DNA of 64,000 nt from Glacieibacterium sp965200405 (GCF_965200405.1 NZ_OZ241356.1:310001-374000), one strand, 5' to 3'. Shown: positions 26,315-34,662, numbered from the stretch's first letter. Notes: generated from the sequence alone by a model not told the origin. Made by a program: numbers and translations.

Positions 26315-27274
26315 ATGAAACTGGCACTGACCACGATTGCTGCTGCAGCGTGCTGCACCACTGGCGCGCTGGCCCAGGCGCAACCTGCCACCTTGGCGCC
26401 CAGCTGCGAAACCTTGCCGATCGGGGGCGCCGGCAGTGCCACCGGCGGCAATGGCGTGCTCACCGTCGCCGGCTCCGATGCCCGGCGCGAGTTGCGCCTA
26501 GATGACCGCCCGGTCATGCGCCTCAAGCCCGACGTCGCCTCGGCCACCATCCATGCTGCCTGCCGGTCGGGCGCCACAGACTATTATCTGCTCGGCATCG
26601 CCGGTCCGGCCGGCAGCGCCTGCGCGATCCGCTACGAGATCGCCGAGGTCGGCCCGGCCCGCAAGCTTCGCCTCAGCCCGCGCTTCGGCAGCTGTGCCCC
26701 CGGCGCGACGGCCAGCCTCGACGCCGGCCGCCTGACCGTGACGATGCCGGCGGGCGCAGGCAGCCCGGTGAATGTCACCTATCGCTATGATGCCGGTCGC
26801 ATCGCTGCGGTCGCGCCGCCGGTCGTTGCCGTCGCTGCGCCGTCGCCGCCGATCGATGGCCGTGCGCCGGTGCAGCTGGCGACCTGGGCCGGGCCGCCAG
26901 CCTGCGCCATCATCGCCCGCATCACCCCGCTGGAGAACACGCCCGCGACGACCGACGTGCTGCTCGCGGAGTTCCGGCGCAGCTGGCCGGTCCAGTGGCA
27001 GACCCGCGGCCGGCTGCGCAGCCAGCGGTTCGGCCCGGCGGCTCTGCGCAGCGTCGTGACCGAGCTGGCCTGCCTCGCCGCCCTGCCCGGTGCCGATCGG
27101 CAGGTTTTCCATGCCTCGCGCCCGCTATTTGAATCCCGCCGCCACGGGCGTCATGCCTTCGAGCAACTCGACGAAGTGGCGCGCGGCGCGATGGTCGACC
27201 CCGGCGTGCGGGCGGCAGCGCGGACGTTCCACGCCAACATGCGCTACGAAGTCGACATGGAGCGCCTGCATTGA
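26315..27274 (+). CDS. Exported protein of unknown function, candidate immunity/partner
   Basis: A 319-residue protein from the ATG at 26315, with GGGGGA just upstream. Signal peptide MKLALTTIAAAACCTTGALAQ. Cysteines are spaced through the chain, suggesting disulfides (SCETLP, AACRSG, SACAIRY, GSCAPG, PACAII, LACLAA). I recognise no family. An in-frame ATG at 26285 is less likely because it would bury the signal peptide. It follows the candidate cell-wall-active protein in the same operon and overlaps the next gene by 4 nt (ATGA). A periplasmic protector role is only inferred. Confidence 0.6.
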   Translation: MKLALTTIAAAACCTTGALAQAQPATLAPSCETLPIGGAGSATGGNGVLTVAGSDARRELRLDDRPVMRLKPDVASATIHAACRSGATDYYLLGIAGPAGSACAIRYEIAEVGPARKLRLSPRFGSCAPGATASLDAGRLTVTMPAGAGSPVNVTYRYDAGRIAAVAPPVVAVAAPSPPIDGRAPVQLATWAGPPACAIIARITPLENTPATTDVLLAEFRRSWPVQWQTRGRLRSQRFGPAALRSVVTELACLAALPGADRQVFHASRPLFESRRHGRHAFEQLDEVARGAMVDPGVRAAARTFHANMRYEVDMERLH

Positions 27275-27663
27275 TGATCCTACAAGGAGCGCTGATTGCC
27301 GCCATGGCCATTTCTACCCCCGCCAACGCCGACCGCGCCGTGCTGCTCGAGGCGGCGCGGACGCCGCTCGAGGCCGACCTCGGCAAGCCCGTCAAGTTCC
27401 TGGTCGACCGGCTGAAAGTGTCCGGGGACCAGGCCTTCCTGCTGGCGACGATGCAGGACGGCGAGGGTCGTCCGCTGGATTACGCCGGCACCAGGCTGGC
27501 GAGCGCGGCGGCGCAGGGCTTCGTATCGCACCGCTACGCCGCCCTGCTCGCGAGGCGTGAAGGGAGCTGGGATGTGGTGACCAGCGCCGTCGGGCCGACC
27601 GACGTGGCGTGGAGCGGCTGGGCCGCGAAGTACAGGGCGCCGGTGGAACTGTTCGGCGATTAG
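27271..27663 (+). CDS. Small exported protein, candidate periplasmic immunity protein
   Basis: A 130-residue protein with signal peptide MMILQGALIAAMAISTPANA. The mature part has a recurring proteobacterial pattern: ARTPLEADLGKPVKFLVDRLKVSGDQAFLLATMQ, then LLARREGSWDVVTSAVGPTDVAWSGWAAKY. I know the pattern from periplasmic proteins of unknown function, not from a characterised family. It is coupled to the preceding gene by an ATGA overlap and ends the site-B plus operon. It could protect the periplasm from a cell-wall enzyme encoded upstream. Confidence 0.65.
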   Translation: MMILQGALIAAMAISTPANADRAVLLEAARTPLEADLGKPVKFLVDRLKVSGDQAFLLATMQDGEGRPLDYAGTRLASAAAQGFVSHRYAALLARREGSWDVVTSAVGPTDVAWSGWAAKYRAPVELFGD

Positions 27664-27818
27664 GGGTTAGGCCGGTTCGCCGAAAAGCCCAACCTCGGCC
27701 CTCCCTATCTAAGTTCGTAAGGGCTCTAGTAGGCGGGCGGTTTGCTTCTCCCTCCCGCAACGCCAAGCGTCAGTTAGGATGGCCTAGGCGGCGGCGCGTC
27801 GCCAAGGAAGCAGCCGTC

Positions 27819-28145
27819 TCAATACGTCCCGTGTTCCTGGCCGGTGAACCAATAGTCGAAGCTGGTCGCCAGGTCGGTCGTGCTGAAGCGGACATGGCCG
27901 CGGTTGAGCTCGACACCCATCGCGGGCTTGCCGTCGAGGGTGCCGGACCACCAGCCGGTCTGCGACTTGCCGACGAACTTCAGGCTTCGCTGGCCCATCG
28001 TGAACGTCGTCGCATGGCCGCCATTGGCGTCGACTCGGTCGGCGACGCGGCACGGCACTGGCTTGCCATAATCTAGGCTGCAGGTGGCGGGCACCGCGGC
28101 GGCGGGTGCGGTGGCCATGGCGAGGGCGAACATCAAGCTGATCAT
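27819..28145 (-). CDS. Small exported protein downstream of lysozyme-like gene
   Basis: A 108-residue protein with signal peptide (MISLMFALAMATAPAAAVPA). The mature part has two early Cys (TCSLDYGKPVPCRV) and the conserved-looking block GWWSGTLDGKPAMGVELNRGHVRFSTTDLATSFDYWF. I have seen this block in sphingomonad proteins of unknown role. It starts 57 nt after the stop of the LysM/lysozyme gene and has no operator-like repeat of its own, so it is probably cotranscribed. A periplasmic inhibitor of that hydrolase is a reasonable inference, not shown. Confidence 0.65.
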   Translation of the reverse strand: MISLMFALAMATAPAAAVPATCSLDYGKPVPCRVADRVDANGGHATTFTMGQRSLKFVGKSQTGWWSGTLDGKPAMGVELNRGHVRFSTTDLATSFDYWFTGQEHGTY

Positions 28146-28202
28146 CGCTGATTAATGCCCCGGCCCGACCGGTCGTTCCCCGACACCCTCTTGCCGCCGG
28201 AT

Positions 28203-29528
28203 CTAGCGCCGGGCGATCGCCTCGGCCCGGTCGGCACGGCGCGAGGCTTCGCCGGCGGTGTCGGCGGGTCGCTCGTACAGGCGGGTGACGATCGAGGCCG
28301 CCTCGCCCGCTCCGGTCGCACCGCGGAGCGCCCGTCCGGCACCTGCTTCGCTGGTGGTCAGCTCGTGCTGGATGAAACCGAGCTGCTCGGAGAAGGTCGA
28401 GCCCTGGATCGAGTGTCCGGCCCAGGCGGCGAAAGCAGCCTGTCGCGGGCCTTCCCATTGTGCCAGGCCATAACCTGGCCCGCCGCCATGCTGCCGGATG
28501 CCTGCCTCCATATTGCTCTCGGCATCGAGGTTGGCGACGATGCCGATGGCCTGGTTGCGGCTCCAGCCCTGACCCTGGAAATAGCTGACGGCCTGGTCGA
28601 TGCGACCCTGATGGCCGGCGGCAGCCGGACCAACGGGTGCGGTGCCGCCGGTGGACGGGGTGCCCGCGGCGGGCGCGGTGACGCTGGCCGGGGCGCGCAG
28701 GATGACGCCGCCATTGTCGACCGCCCAGCTGAGATTGCCGTGGCTGATCTGCTGGCTGCCGTCGGCGTTGCGATTGTTGGAGCCGATATACTGGCCGGGG
28801 CCCGACACCATGACGGTGTGCGAGATGCCGTGGCTCTGAATGATGACGACGTCGCCGGGACGCGCGTTGCTGGCGCTGACCGGGGTCCAGCCCTGGTTGC
28901 GCAGCGTCGTGTTGAGCGTCGCCACCGAATCGGTGTGAAGGTTGGCCGGCAACTGCCCGGCCTCGGTCAGCACTGCCGAGACGAAGTTGGCGCAGCACAC
29001 GTCGGACGGCACGTTGGGGTCCATCGGCAAATTGTCGTTGCGGTTGACCTTCAACGACGAGGCGTTCTGACCGAGGTATTTCTCGGCGACCGCGGCGGCA
29101 TTGCTGCTGCCCGCGCCGGGACCCGGCGTGGTCGGAGCAGTGCCACCGCCGCCGGACACAGACGCCTTGCCGTCGAGGCGAAGCGTCTGGCCGGTGACGA
29201 TCAGGTTGGGATTGGCGAGATGGTTGGACCGCGCCAGGGCATTGGTGTCGAGACCGTAGCGGGCAGCGATGCCCGACAGCGTATCGCCGCGCTGGACAGT
29301 ATAACTGGCCGGAGCACCCCCGTCCCCCGACGGGATGCTGACATGCTGGCCGGGACGAATGAGGTCCGGGTGCAGGATGTTCGGGTTGGCTTTCTCCAGC
29401 GCGGCGAGCGATACCCCGTGCGACGCGGCGATGCCGCTCAGCGTGTCACCGGGCTTGACGATATAGCCGCGTCCACCATCGCTGGGGGCGGCCTGGGTCT
29501 GGTTCTGGACGGCACTGACGGCAGTCAT
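28203..29528 (-). CDS. Modular peptidoglycan hydrolase: 2 LysM, cysteine peptidase, phage-tail lysozyme
   Basis: A 441-residue protein from the ATG at 29528 (GGAG 7 nt upstream). No signal peptide. LysM domains lie at about 21-66 and 75-118. A CHAP/NlpC-like domain spans about 145-280, with CCANF (Cys179) and GISHTVM (His237). A phage-tail lysozyme-like domain spans about 308-440, with LDAESNMEAGI (Glu337) and GYGLAQWEGPRQ. Two unlike wall-cutting activities plus wall-binding repeats, without a Sec signal, suit export by the neighbouring T3SS. Operator-like site C is 53 nt upstream and a small exported protein follows. It could be an antibacterial effector or a wall-clearing factor. Confidence 0.8.
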   Translation of the reverse strand: MTAVSAVQNQTQAAPSDGGRGYIVKPGDTLSGIAASHGVSLAALEKANPNILHPDLIRPGQHVSIPSGDGGAPASYTVQRGDTLSGIAARYGLDTNALARSNHLANPNLIVTGQTLRLDGKASVSGGGGTAPTTPGPGAGSSNAAAVAEKYLGQNASSLKVNRNDNLPMDPNVPSDVCCANFVSAVLTEAGQLPANLHTDSVATLNTTLRNQGWTPVSASNARPGDVVIIQSHGISHTVMVSGPGQYIGSNNRNADGSQQISHGNLSWAVDNGGVILRAPASVTAPAAGTPSTGGTAPVGPAAAGHQGRIDQAVSYFQGQGWSRNQAIGIVANLDAESNMEAGIRQHGGGPGYGLAQWEGPRQAAFAAWAGHSIQGSTFSEQLGFIQHELTTSEAGAGRALRGATGAGEAASIVTRLYERPADTAGEASRRADRAEAIARR

Positions 29529-29581
29529 CACAAGCTCCACTTCTCATGTGGAGGTTAGCGATGCGAGACGTGGGCCGTCTC

Positions 29582-29596
29582 TAGTCGGAACGACTA
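29582..29596. promoter_or_regulatory. Operator-like repeat site C (TAGTCG-GAA-CGACTA)
   Basis: A perfect copy of the repeat; with flanking C and G the arms extend to 7 bp (29581-29597). It lies 53 nt upstream of the LysM/lysozyme ATG and between that gene and the end of sctP. On the minus strand a CTAACC hexamer begins 23 nt after the repeat. Confidence 0.65.
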
Positions 29597-29598
29597 GG

Positions 29599-30261
29599 TC
29601 AGTCTGTTTCCACCGCGATGTCCGCGACGTTCAGCCCGCGGGCGTTCATGCGGTCACGCAAGTCGTCCAGCCCGCTGCCGAGGTCGGCGCCGCGATGGCC
29701 GACGGAGACGGTGACCCGCAGGCTGCCGTCGTCGAGCCTTAGCAACGTCGCGCCGGTGGCCGGCCACGCCTCGTCGCCGAAGCTGACGCGGACTTCGCGG
29801 GCGGTCTTGTTCTGCTCGCGGGTCCAGATGTTCGTCAACATGTCGGCGAAGACGCTCGGATCGACATGCGCGGCAACGGGCTGCGGCGCCTGCATCGCGC
29901 CGGCCCCCGACAGCGGCGACTGGCCGAGCAACTGGGTCGACAGCGCACTGTCGTCTCGCCGCGTCTCGCTGAGCGAATCCTGGCCCTCGCCCTTTCCATA
30001 GCCGAGCGACTTCACGGTGGTCATCGTCGGCGCGGGCAGCGGCTTGCCATCGGGGCCGAGGCGCAACGGCTTGCCGTCCTTGGCGGTCGGCATGCCCTTT
30101 GGGCCGCCCATCGGCAATTGCCCGCGGCGGGCGGCGGCGGTGAACTCGTCGGCCAGCGCCTTGGCGTCGGGGTGCGGCGTCGAGCCGGGTGTGCGGGAGA
30201 CCTCGCGGGTCGGGGTCGGGTTGGAGGTGCGCTGGGGCGCGCTGACCGGACCGATGCTCAT
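29599..30261 (-). CDS. sctP: T3SS needle-length regulator (SctP/HpaP-like)
   Basis: A 220-residue protein, last of the minus-strand apparatus operon. Residues 1-120 are Pro/Gly/Ser-rich and unstructured. The C-terminal 90 residues are compact (VFADMLTNIWTREQNKTAREVRVSFGDEAWPATGATLLRLDDGSLRVTVSV in outline), resembling the substrate-switch domain of the SctP/FliK/HpaP group. These proteins set needle length and switch export from early to late substrates. The call rests strongly on synteny: it directly follows sctN and sctO, as in Ysc-type loci. It overlaps sctO by 4 nt. Confidence 0.7.
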   Translation of the reverse strand: MSIGPVSAPQRTSNPTPTREVSRTPGSTPHPDAKALADEFTAAARRGQLPMGGPKGMPTAKDGKPLRLGPDGKPLPAPTMTTVKSLGYGKGEGQDSLSETRRDDSALSTQLLGQSPLSGAGAMQAPQPVAAHVDPSVFADMLTNIWTREQNKTAREVRVSFGDEAWPATGATLLRLDDGSLRVTVSVGHRGADLGSGLDDLRDRMNARGLNVADIAVETD

Positions 30262-30725
30262 GCTGCGCTCCGCATTGCGGCGGCTCCTTCTTCGGTTTCG
30301 ATGGTGGCGCGTTCCTCGTCGGCGCGGACGACGGTGCGCAACAGCGTGTCGGATCGCCCGGTCATCGCGTCGAGGCGGGCGCGCGCCTTGCGGACGGTCG
30401 CGCGCGCGGTAATGACCAGGTCCTCGGCGGCACGGCGGGCAAGCTCGGCCTCGTCCGCAGCAGAGATGGCGGCGGTCTCGCGCTCGGCGGCGACGGCGAT
30501 GCGAGCTAGCCCGGTGGCGGCGTCCGCGGGGGCCTCGACCAGCGCAGCGCGGGTCTCGACATGATGCGCGGCCGCGGCCTCGCGGCGGGCGATGGCGCGG
30601 GTGACAGCGGCGTCGGCAAGGTCCAACGCCCCGGTCGCCTCGCCAAGGTCGCGCAGGGCACGCTCGAAGGCGATGTCGCGCAGGCGCACCAGCTGGCGGG
30701 CGCGGGACAGGTCGGCCCGGCTCAT
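30258..30725 (-). CDS. sctO: T3SS stalk protein (SctO/FliJ-like)
   Basis: A 155-residue protein predicted almost wholly as two long helices. It is rich in Ala, Arg and Glu with heptad spacing, an antiparallel coiled coil. SctO links the ATPase hexamer to the export gate protein SctV. Sequence conservation in this family is poor, so the assignment depends on size, coiled-coil character and position between sctN and sctP. It overlaps both neighbours by 4 nt. Confidence 0.7.
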   Translation of the reverse strand: MSRADLSRARQLVRLRDIAFERALRDLGEATGALDLADAAVTRAIARREAAAAHHVETRAALVEAPADAATGLARIAVAAERETAAISAADEAELARRAAEDLVITARATVRKARARLDAMTGRSDTLLRTVVRADEERATIETEEGAAAMRSAA

Positions 30726-32062
30726 CCGGCGACAGCCCGCAGCATCGCAGTGGTAGCGGCGAAATCGGCAGCGTCGTCTGACTCCTGCCGGAGCAGCGCG
30801 TCGATCTCGGGCTTGGCAGCTAGCGCGGCGTCGGCCAGGGGGTCGCTGCCCGGCTTGTACTCGCCGACCTGAACGAGGAACTCGATCTCGGCGTATTTCG
30901 CCAGCAGGGCGCGGACGCGGGTCGCAGCGGCCCGGTGTTCCGGGCTCGCGATGCGGGTAAACAAGCGGCTCAGGCTGGCGAGCACGTCGACGGCGGGATA
31001 GTGGCCGGCGCTGCCGAGCTTGCGCGACAGCACGACATGGCCGTCGAGGATCGAGCGCACCTCCTCGCCGATCGGGTCGCCGCCCTCCTCGTCCTCCAGC
31101 AGCACGGTGTAGATCGCGGTGATCGAGCCGGTGGCGTCGGTGCCGGCGCGCTCGAACAGGCGGGGCAGCTCGGCGAACACCGAGGGCGGGAAGCCGCGGC
31201 GCACGGCAGGCTCCCCGGCGGCCAGCCCGATCTCACGCAGGGCGCGGGCGAAGCGGGTGACCGAGTCCACCAGCAGCAGCACGCGCTTGCCCTGCGCGCG
31301 GAAGCCTTCGGCGATGGCGGTAGCGTGGTGGGCGGCGCGGACCCGCTCCATCGCCGAGCGGTCGGAGGTGGCGCAGACGACGACCGAGCGCGCCAGGCCG
31401 TCGGGACCGAGGGCGTCCTCGATGAACTCGCGGACCTCGCGGCCACGCTCGCCGATCAGCGCGATGACGATGACATCGGCCGAGGCGTGGCGCGCCAGCA
31501 TGCCCATCAGGGTCGACTTGCCACCACCAGCCGCCGCGAACACACCCATGCGTTGGCCGAGGCCGAGGGTAAGCAGTCCGTCTATGACACGGATGCCGGT
31601 CGGCAGCGCGGCGTCGATGGTGGCGCGCTGCATCGGCGGCGGCGCGGCGGCGTAGAGCGGCTGCTCGACCATACCGCGAGGCAGCGGCGGACCGTCGTCA
31701 ATCGGGCGACCGCGGCCGTCGAGGACGCGACCGAGAAGCGCGTCGCCGAACGCGATTACCGCCTGGGTCTCGCGGACGATGACCTCGGCACCGGCCGACA
31801 GTCCGCGGAGTTCGCCCAATGGCGTCAGGATCGCTGCCTCGCCCGCCAGCCCGACGACCTCGGCGGCGACCGACAGCCCGGTCGAGGGCTCGATCAACTC
31901 GCAGGTCTGGCCGATGCGCGCCTCGATGCCGGTGACGCGGATGGTGGTGCCGAGCGCCGAGACGACGCGGCCGCGATGCTCGATCGTGACCGAGCGCTGG
32001 AGTTCGGCGAGAAGCCGTTCGGTGGTGTCAGCCTGCATCGGCGAGGCTCCAGGCACGCTCAA
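30722..32062 (-). CDS. sctN: T3SS ATPase
   Basis: A 446-residue ATPase of the F1-beta/FliI family. Walker A is AAAGGGKST around residues 176-184, Walker B lies in KRVLLLVDSVTRFARALREIG, and GRDVVVIALIGERGREVREFIED-type wording (IGERGREVREF) matches the SctN signature. GSITAIYTVLLEDEEGGDPIGEEVRSILDGH is the catalytic lower domain. It sits at the base of the injectisome, releases chaperones and unfolds substrates. The GTG/ATG at 32062 overlaps sctL by 35 nt; an ATG at 32038 would reduce this to 11 nt. Confidence 0.93.
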   Translation of the reverse strand: MSVPGASPMQADTTERLLAELQRSVTIEHRGRVVSALGTTIRVTGIEARIGQTCELIEPSTGLSVAAEVVGLAGEAAILTPLGELRGLSAGAEVIVRETQAVIAFGDALLGRVLDGRGRPIDDGPPLPRGMVEQPLYAAAPPPMQRATIDAALPTGIRVIDGLLTLGLGQRMGVFAAAGGGKSTLMGMLARHASADVIVIALIGERGREVREFIEDALGPDGLARSVVVCATSDRSAMERVRAAHHATAIAEGFRAQGKRVLLLVDSVTRFARALREIGLAAGEPAVRRGFPPSVFAELPRLFERAGTDATGSITAIYTVLLEDEEGGDPIGEEVRSILDGHVVLSRKLGSAGHYPAVDVLASLSRLFTRIASPEHRAAATRVRALLAKYAEIEFLVQVGEYKPGSDPLADAALAAKPEIDALLRQESDDAADFAATTAMLRAVAG

Positions 32063-32636
32063 CCGCGGCGATCTGGACGTCCAGCCCGGCGTGGCTGATC
32101 CCCAGCGGCGTCTCGATTATGCAGTCGTTGTCGCCTAGCGCACCGTCGCCGAGAACGGTCAGGCCCGCAAATCCGGTCAAGCGGGCGCTGGTCGCGGCGA
32201 CCGCGGCAGTAGGTACGCGCACGGTAGCGACGGTCTCGGGCAGCAGATCGGCGGCGGCGCGCTCGGCCAGGGCGGCAACGGTGTCGACCGGGCCGATGCC
32301 GCCGGCGATGCGCCGCACTACCTCCAGCGCCAGCCTCGACACGTCACTCCGCGCGATCGCCCGGTCGGCGGCGGCACGCGCGGTCAGGTCGAGCAAATGC
32401 GCGCGCGCCTCTGCCGCCGCAGCTTCGCGCCCCGCGGCCAATCCTGTCGCAGTACCGGCAGCCTCAGCCTTGACCCGCACCGCCTCCGCACTCGCCGCCA
32501 CCGCATCACCGATCGCATCGGCGCGGAGCAGCGCCTCGTTGGCGGAGCGCAGGATACCAAGGTCGGCGGCGGCGATCACCGGATCGTCACTGGCCAGCGT
32601 CGCGGCGGCCCCGGCGTGGATCACGTACAAGGTCAT
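32028..32636 (-). CDS. sctL: T3SS ATPase regulator/stator (SctL)
   Basis: A 202-residue protein of the HrpE/YscL/FliH type. An N-terminal helical, Ala/Glu-rich region (about 30-115) is followed by a C-terminal domain (RLALEVVRRIAGGIGPVDTVAALAERAAADLLPETVATVRV) and the ending DCIIETPLGISHAGLDVQIAAVERAW. The CxIETPxGxxDxxLxxQLxAIExA pattern is the family hallmark. It bridges SctN and the SctQ ring. It overlaps sctK by 4 nt upstream and sctN downstream. Confidence 0.88.
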   Translation of the reverse strand: MTLYVIHAGAAATLASDDPVIAAADLGILRSANEALLRADAIGDAVAASAEAVRVKAEAAGTATGLAAGREAAAAEARAHLLDLTARAAADRAIARSDVSRLALEVVRRIAGGIGPVDTVAALAERAAADLLPETVATVRVPTAAVAATSARLTGFAGLTVLGDGALGDNDCIIETPLGISHAGLDVQIAAVERAWSLADAG

Positions 32637-33112
32637 CGCGCCAGCGCCAGTGCGGCTGCGGCGGTCGTGCGGTCCATGTCGCGCCCGGTGTCCGGCCCGG
32701 CGAAATCGCGCAACGCGGCCGGTGCGGCGGCACGGAGCAGCCCGCCCGCAACTGCCTCAAGCTCCTCCGCGCGAAACACCGGCAGCGTCATCGCCGCCCT
32801 TGGAGCCAGCGCCATCGCGCGGTCGACTTCATCCTCGCCCGCAACCTGCGCCAGCCCGCCCAGCCAGGCACCGTCGACCGAGGCCGCCAGCGCCGGCGCG
32901 ATCGCTGCGAGCGCTGCGCGGTGACCGAGACGGCGGCGCTCCGGCGGCGGCAGCGTCAGCCACTCCGGCGCGTTTGCAACGTCCTCGAACCTTACCGAAG
33001 CGCGCACCTTGCCAGCCAGCGCTCGGCCCAGGGCAGCGGCGCGCGCGTCCTGCCCGTCACCCGCCAGCGCAGCGGCGATCGTCGCCAGCCGCGCGCGGTC
33101 GGCGGTGCTCAT
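32633..33112 (-). CDS. sctK: T3SS sorting-platform protein (SctK-like)
   Basis: A 159-residue, Ala-rich, mostly helical protein. The sequence by itself is not diagnostic. It lies exactly between sctJ and sctL with 4-nt overlaps on both sides, which is the position of SctK (YscK/HrpB4/MxiK) in Ysc-type operons. SctK is short of the usual 200 residues in other systems, so the gene may be a reduced member. SctK anchors the cytoplasmic sorting platform to SctD. Confidence 0.6.
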   Translation of the reverse strand: MSTADRARLATIAAALAGDGQDARAAALGRALAGKVRASVRFEDVANAPEWLTLPPPERRRLGHRAALAAIAPALAASVDGAWLGGLAQVAGEDEVDRAMALAPRAAMTLPVFRAEELEAVAGGLLRAAAPAALRDFAGPDTGRDMDRTTAAAALALAR

Positions 33113-33852
33113 TCGGGAGTCCGCGGCACCAGCGCCCGGCGGCGCAACTGCCAGCGTCGAAATGTCGGCCAGCCGAGGAACAGCGCCAGTAGCAGCGCGA
33201 TCGGCACCGCGAGCAGCTTGAGATTGGCCGCCATGCGCTCGCCACCCGAAGGCGCGACGGCGACCGGCAGCGGTTGCGCCGGGAACATCGCGACGGTGAC
33301 ATTCTCATAGGTCAGCCCTTCGACGGCGTTGACCATCAGCGACTTGATCTGCCCGACCTGCTTCTCCGGCGACGATCCGGGACGGTATTTGATGAACACC
33401 GAGGCCGACGACGGCTTGATCTTGTCGGACAGCGGATCGGCCTCCGGCATCGCCAGCTGAACGCGCGCCTGGACGACGCCATCGATCTGGCTGACCGTGT
33501 TCGACAACTCCTGGCTCAGTCCGAAGACCAGCCGGGCACGCTCCTCCAGCGGCGAGGAGACGAAGCCCTCCTTCTTGAACACCGTCCCTAGCGACGCGAA
33601 CTCGTCGCGCGGATAGCCTTGCGCCTTCAAGGTCTGGACGGCGCGGGCGAAATCCTCCTGCGAGGTCGAGATCGAGAATCCCGCTTCGCCGGCACTGTCC
33701 TTCTCCGCCGAAATCCCGGCGTTCTGAAGGATCGCGACCATCTCATTGGCCTGCGTTTCCGTAAGCTTGCCGTAAAGCTCCGACCGCCCGCAGGCGGCCA
33801 GACTCAACAGCAGCGCGCCGACCACCGACCAGCGGCGCAACTGCACCTTCAT
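33109..33852 (-). CDS. sctJ: T3SS inner-membrane ring lipoprotein
   Basis: A 247-residue lipoprotein from the ATG at 33852. The signal peptide ends in lipobox LAAC (Cys21). The conserved YscJ/FliF domain follows: ELYGKLTETQANEMVAILQNAGISAEK, FARAVQTLKAQGYPRDEFASLG, GVVQARVQLAMPEADPL and ASVFIKYRPGS. A C-terminal helix (LLAVPIALLLALFLGW) anchors it in the inner membrane. The lipobox separates it from flagellar FliF and supports a true injectisome. Confidence 0.95.
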   Translation of the reverse strand: MKVQLRRWSVVGALLLSLAACGRSELYGKLTETQANEMVAILQNAGISAEKDSAGEAGFSISTSQEDFARAVQTLKAQGYPRDEFASLGTVFKKEGFVSSPLEERARLVFGLSQELSNTVSQIDGVVQARVQLAMPEADPLSDKIKPSSASVFIKYRPGSSPEKQVGQIKSLMVNAVEGLTYENVTVAMFPAQPLPVAVAPSGGERMAANLKLLAVPIALLLALFLGWPTFRRWQLRRRALVPRTPE

Positions 33853-33874
33853 GCCAACCCCCGGCATCTTATCC

Positions 33875-34297
33875 TCAGGATTGCTGGCGGAAGAGCTGCT
33901 GGACGCCGTCGGACGTTCGATTGGCGATGTTCGAGGTCAACTGGCAGTGGAACATGAACTCCTGGCAGCGCACCGTCAGCTGGACGATCTCTCCGGGTGT
34001 CATGGTGCCATCCGAGGCTTGGGCGGTCTTGGCATAGTCGGACACCGACCTAGCCTCGCCGTTGACCTTCTCCAGCTGGTTGAACATTGCCTTCATGGCC
34101 GGGCTGACCTCCAGGGTTGCGCCGATGCCCTGCACCGCGCCGGCAATCTGCGGCGCGTTTGCGGCATTTGCCCCAGCGGCATGCATCGAACCCGAGAAAC
34201 TGGTGACGTCGGACACGCCGGCGCCAAAGCCCGCCTGCACGGTCTGGATATTGGTCTCCGGCGGCGCGACGGCCGCCGCGACTGCTTCGATCGACAT
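33875..34297 (-). CDS. sctI: T3SS inner rod protein (SctI-like)
   Basis: A 140-residue protein without signal peptide. The last 60 residues match inner-rod proteins: MTPGEIVQLTVRCQEFMFHCQLTSNIANRTSDGVQQLFRQQS, with the terminal Q-x-L-x-x-Q pattern of YscI/HrpB2-type proteins. The N-terminal half is Ala/Gly/Val-rich. It sits just upstream of sctJ, its normal place. SctI connects the inner-membrane rings to the needle and influences substrate switching. Confidence 0.82.
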   Translation of the reverse strand: MSIEAVAAAVAPPETNIQTVQAGFGAGVSDVTSFSGSMHAAGANAANAPQIAGAVQGIGATLEVSPAMKAMFNQLEKVNGEARSVSDYAKTAQASDGTMTPGEIVQLTVRCQEFMFHCQLTSNIANRTSDGVQQLFRQQS

Positions 34298-34338
34298 AGG
34301 CTACTCCCTGTAGTGCAACGACGAGCGAGGCTGTCGGA

Positions 34339-34662
34339 TCAGCCCTTGCGCGCCATCGTCTCCAAGGCCTTGCCGACCGAGTCGAGCGACGAAGACGACG
34401 AGTTCGACAGGAAGCCCATCCGCATCGACTCTGCGGTCAGCTTGGTGATTTCAGACGGGGACTCACCGCCGGAACCAAGGTTGTCGGACATCGTGCTGAT
34501 GGTGTTCGCCTGGTTGTCGAGCGTCTGGCCCCATGCCGTTGCCATCGCCTCGTACCAGCTCTCGCCGCCCGCGCCCTTCTCGCGCTGGGTCGTCATCGGT
34601 GAGCCCGCGAGGGCCTGAAGCTGTGCCGTCGTGTTGGTCGTACCGGTGATCGAATCAGCCAT
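34339..34662 (-). CDS. sctF: Probable T3SS needle protein (SctF-like)
   Basis: A 107-residue protein from the ATG at 34662, without signal peptide. It has a polar N-terminus, a helical middle (SWYEAMATAWGQTLDNQANTISTMSDNLG) and a C-terminus SLDSVGKALETMARKG. Size is a little above the usual 80-90 residues of needle proteins. Its position between sctD and sctI is that of sctF in Ysc-type operons. The SVGxxLxTxARKG ending is shared with the 220-residue protein at 45225. It might instead be a harpin-like secreted protein. Confidence 0.6.
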   Translation of the reverse strand: MADSITGTTNTTAQLQALAGSPMTTQREKGAGGESWYEAMATAWGQTLDNQANTISTMSDNLGSGGESPSEITKLTAESMRMGFLSNSSSSSLDSVGKALETMARKG

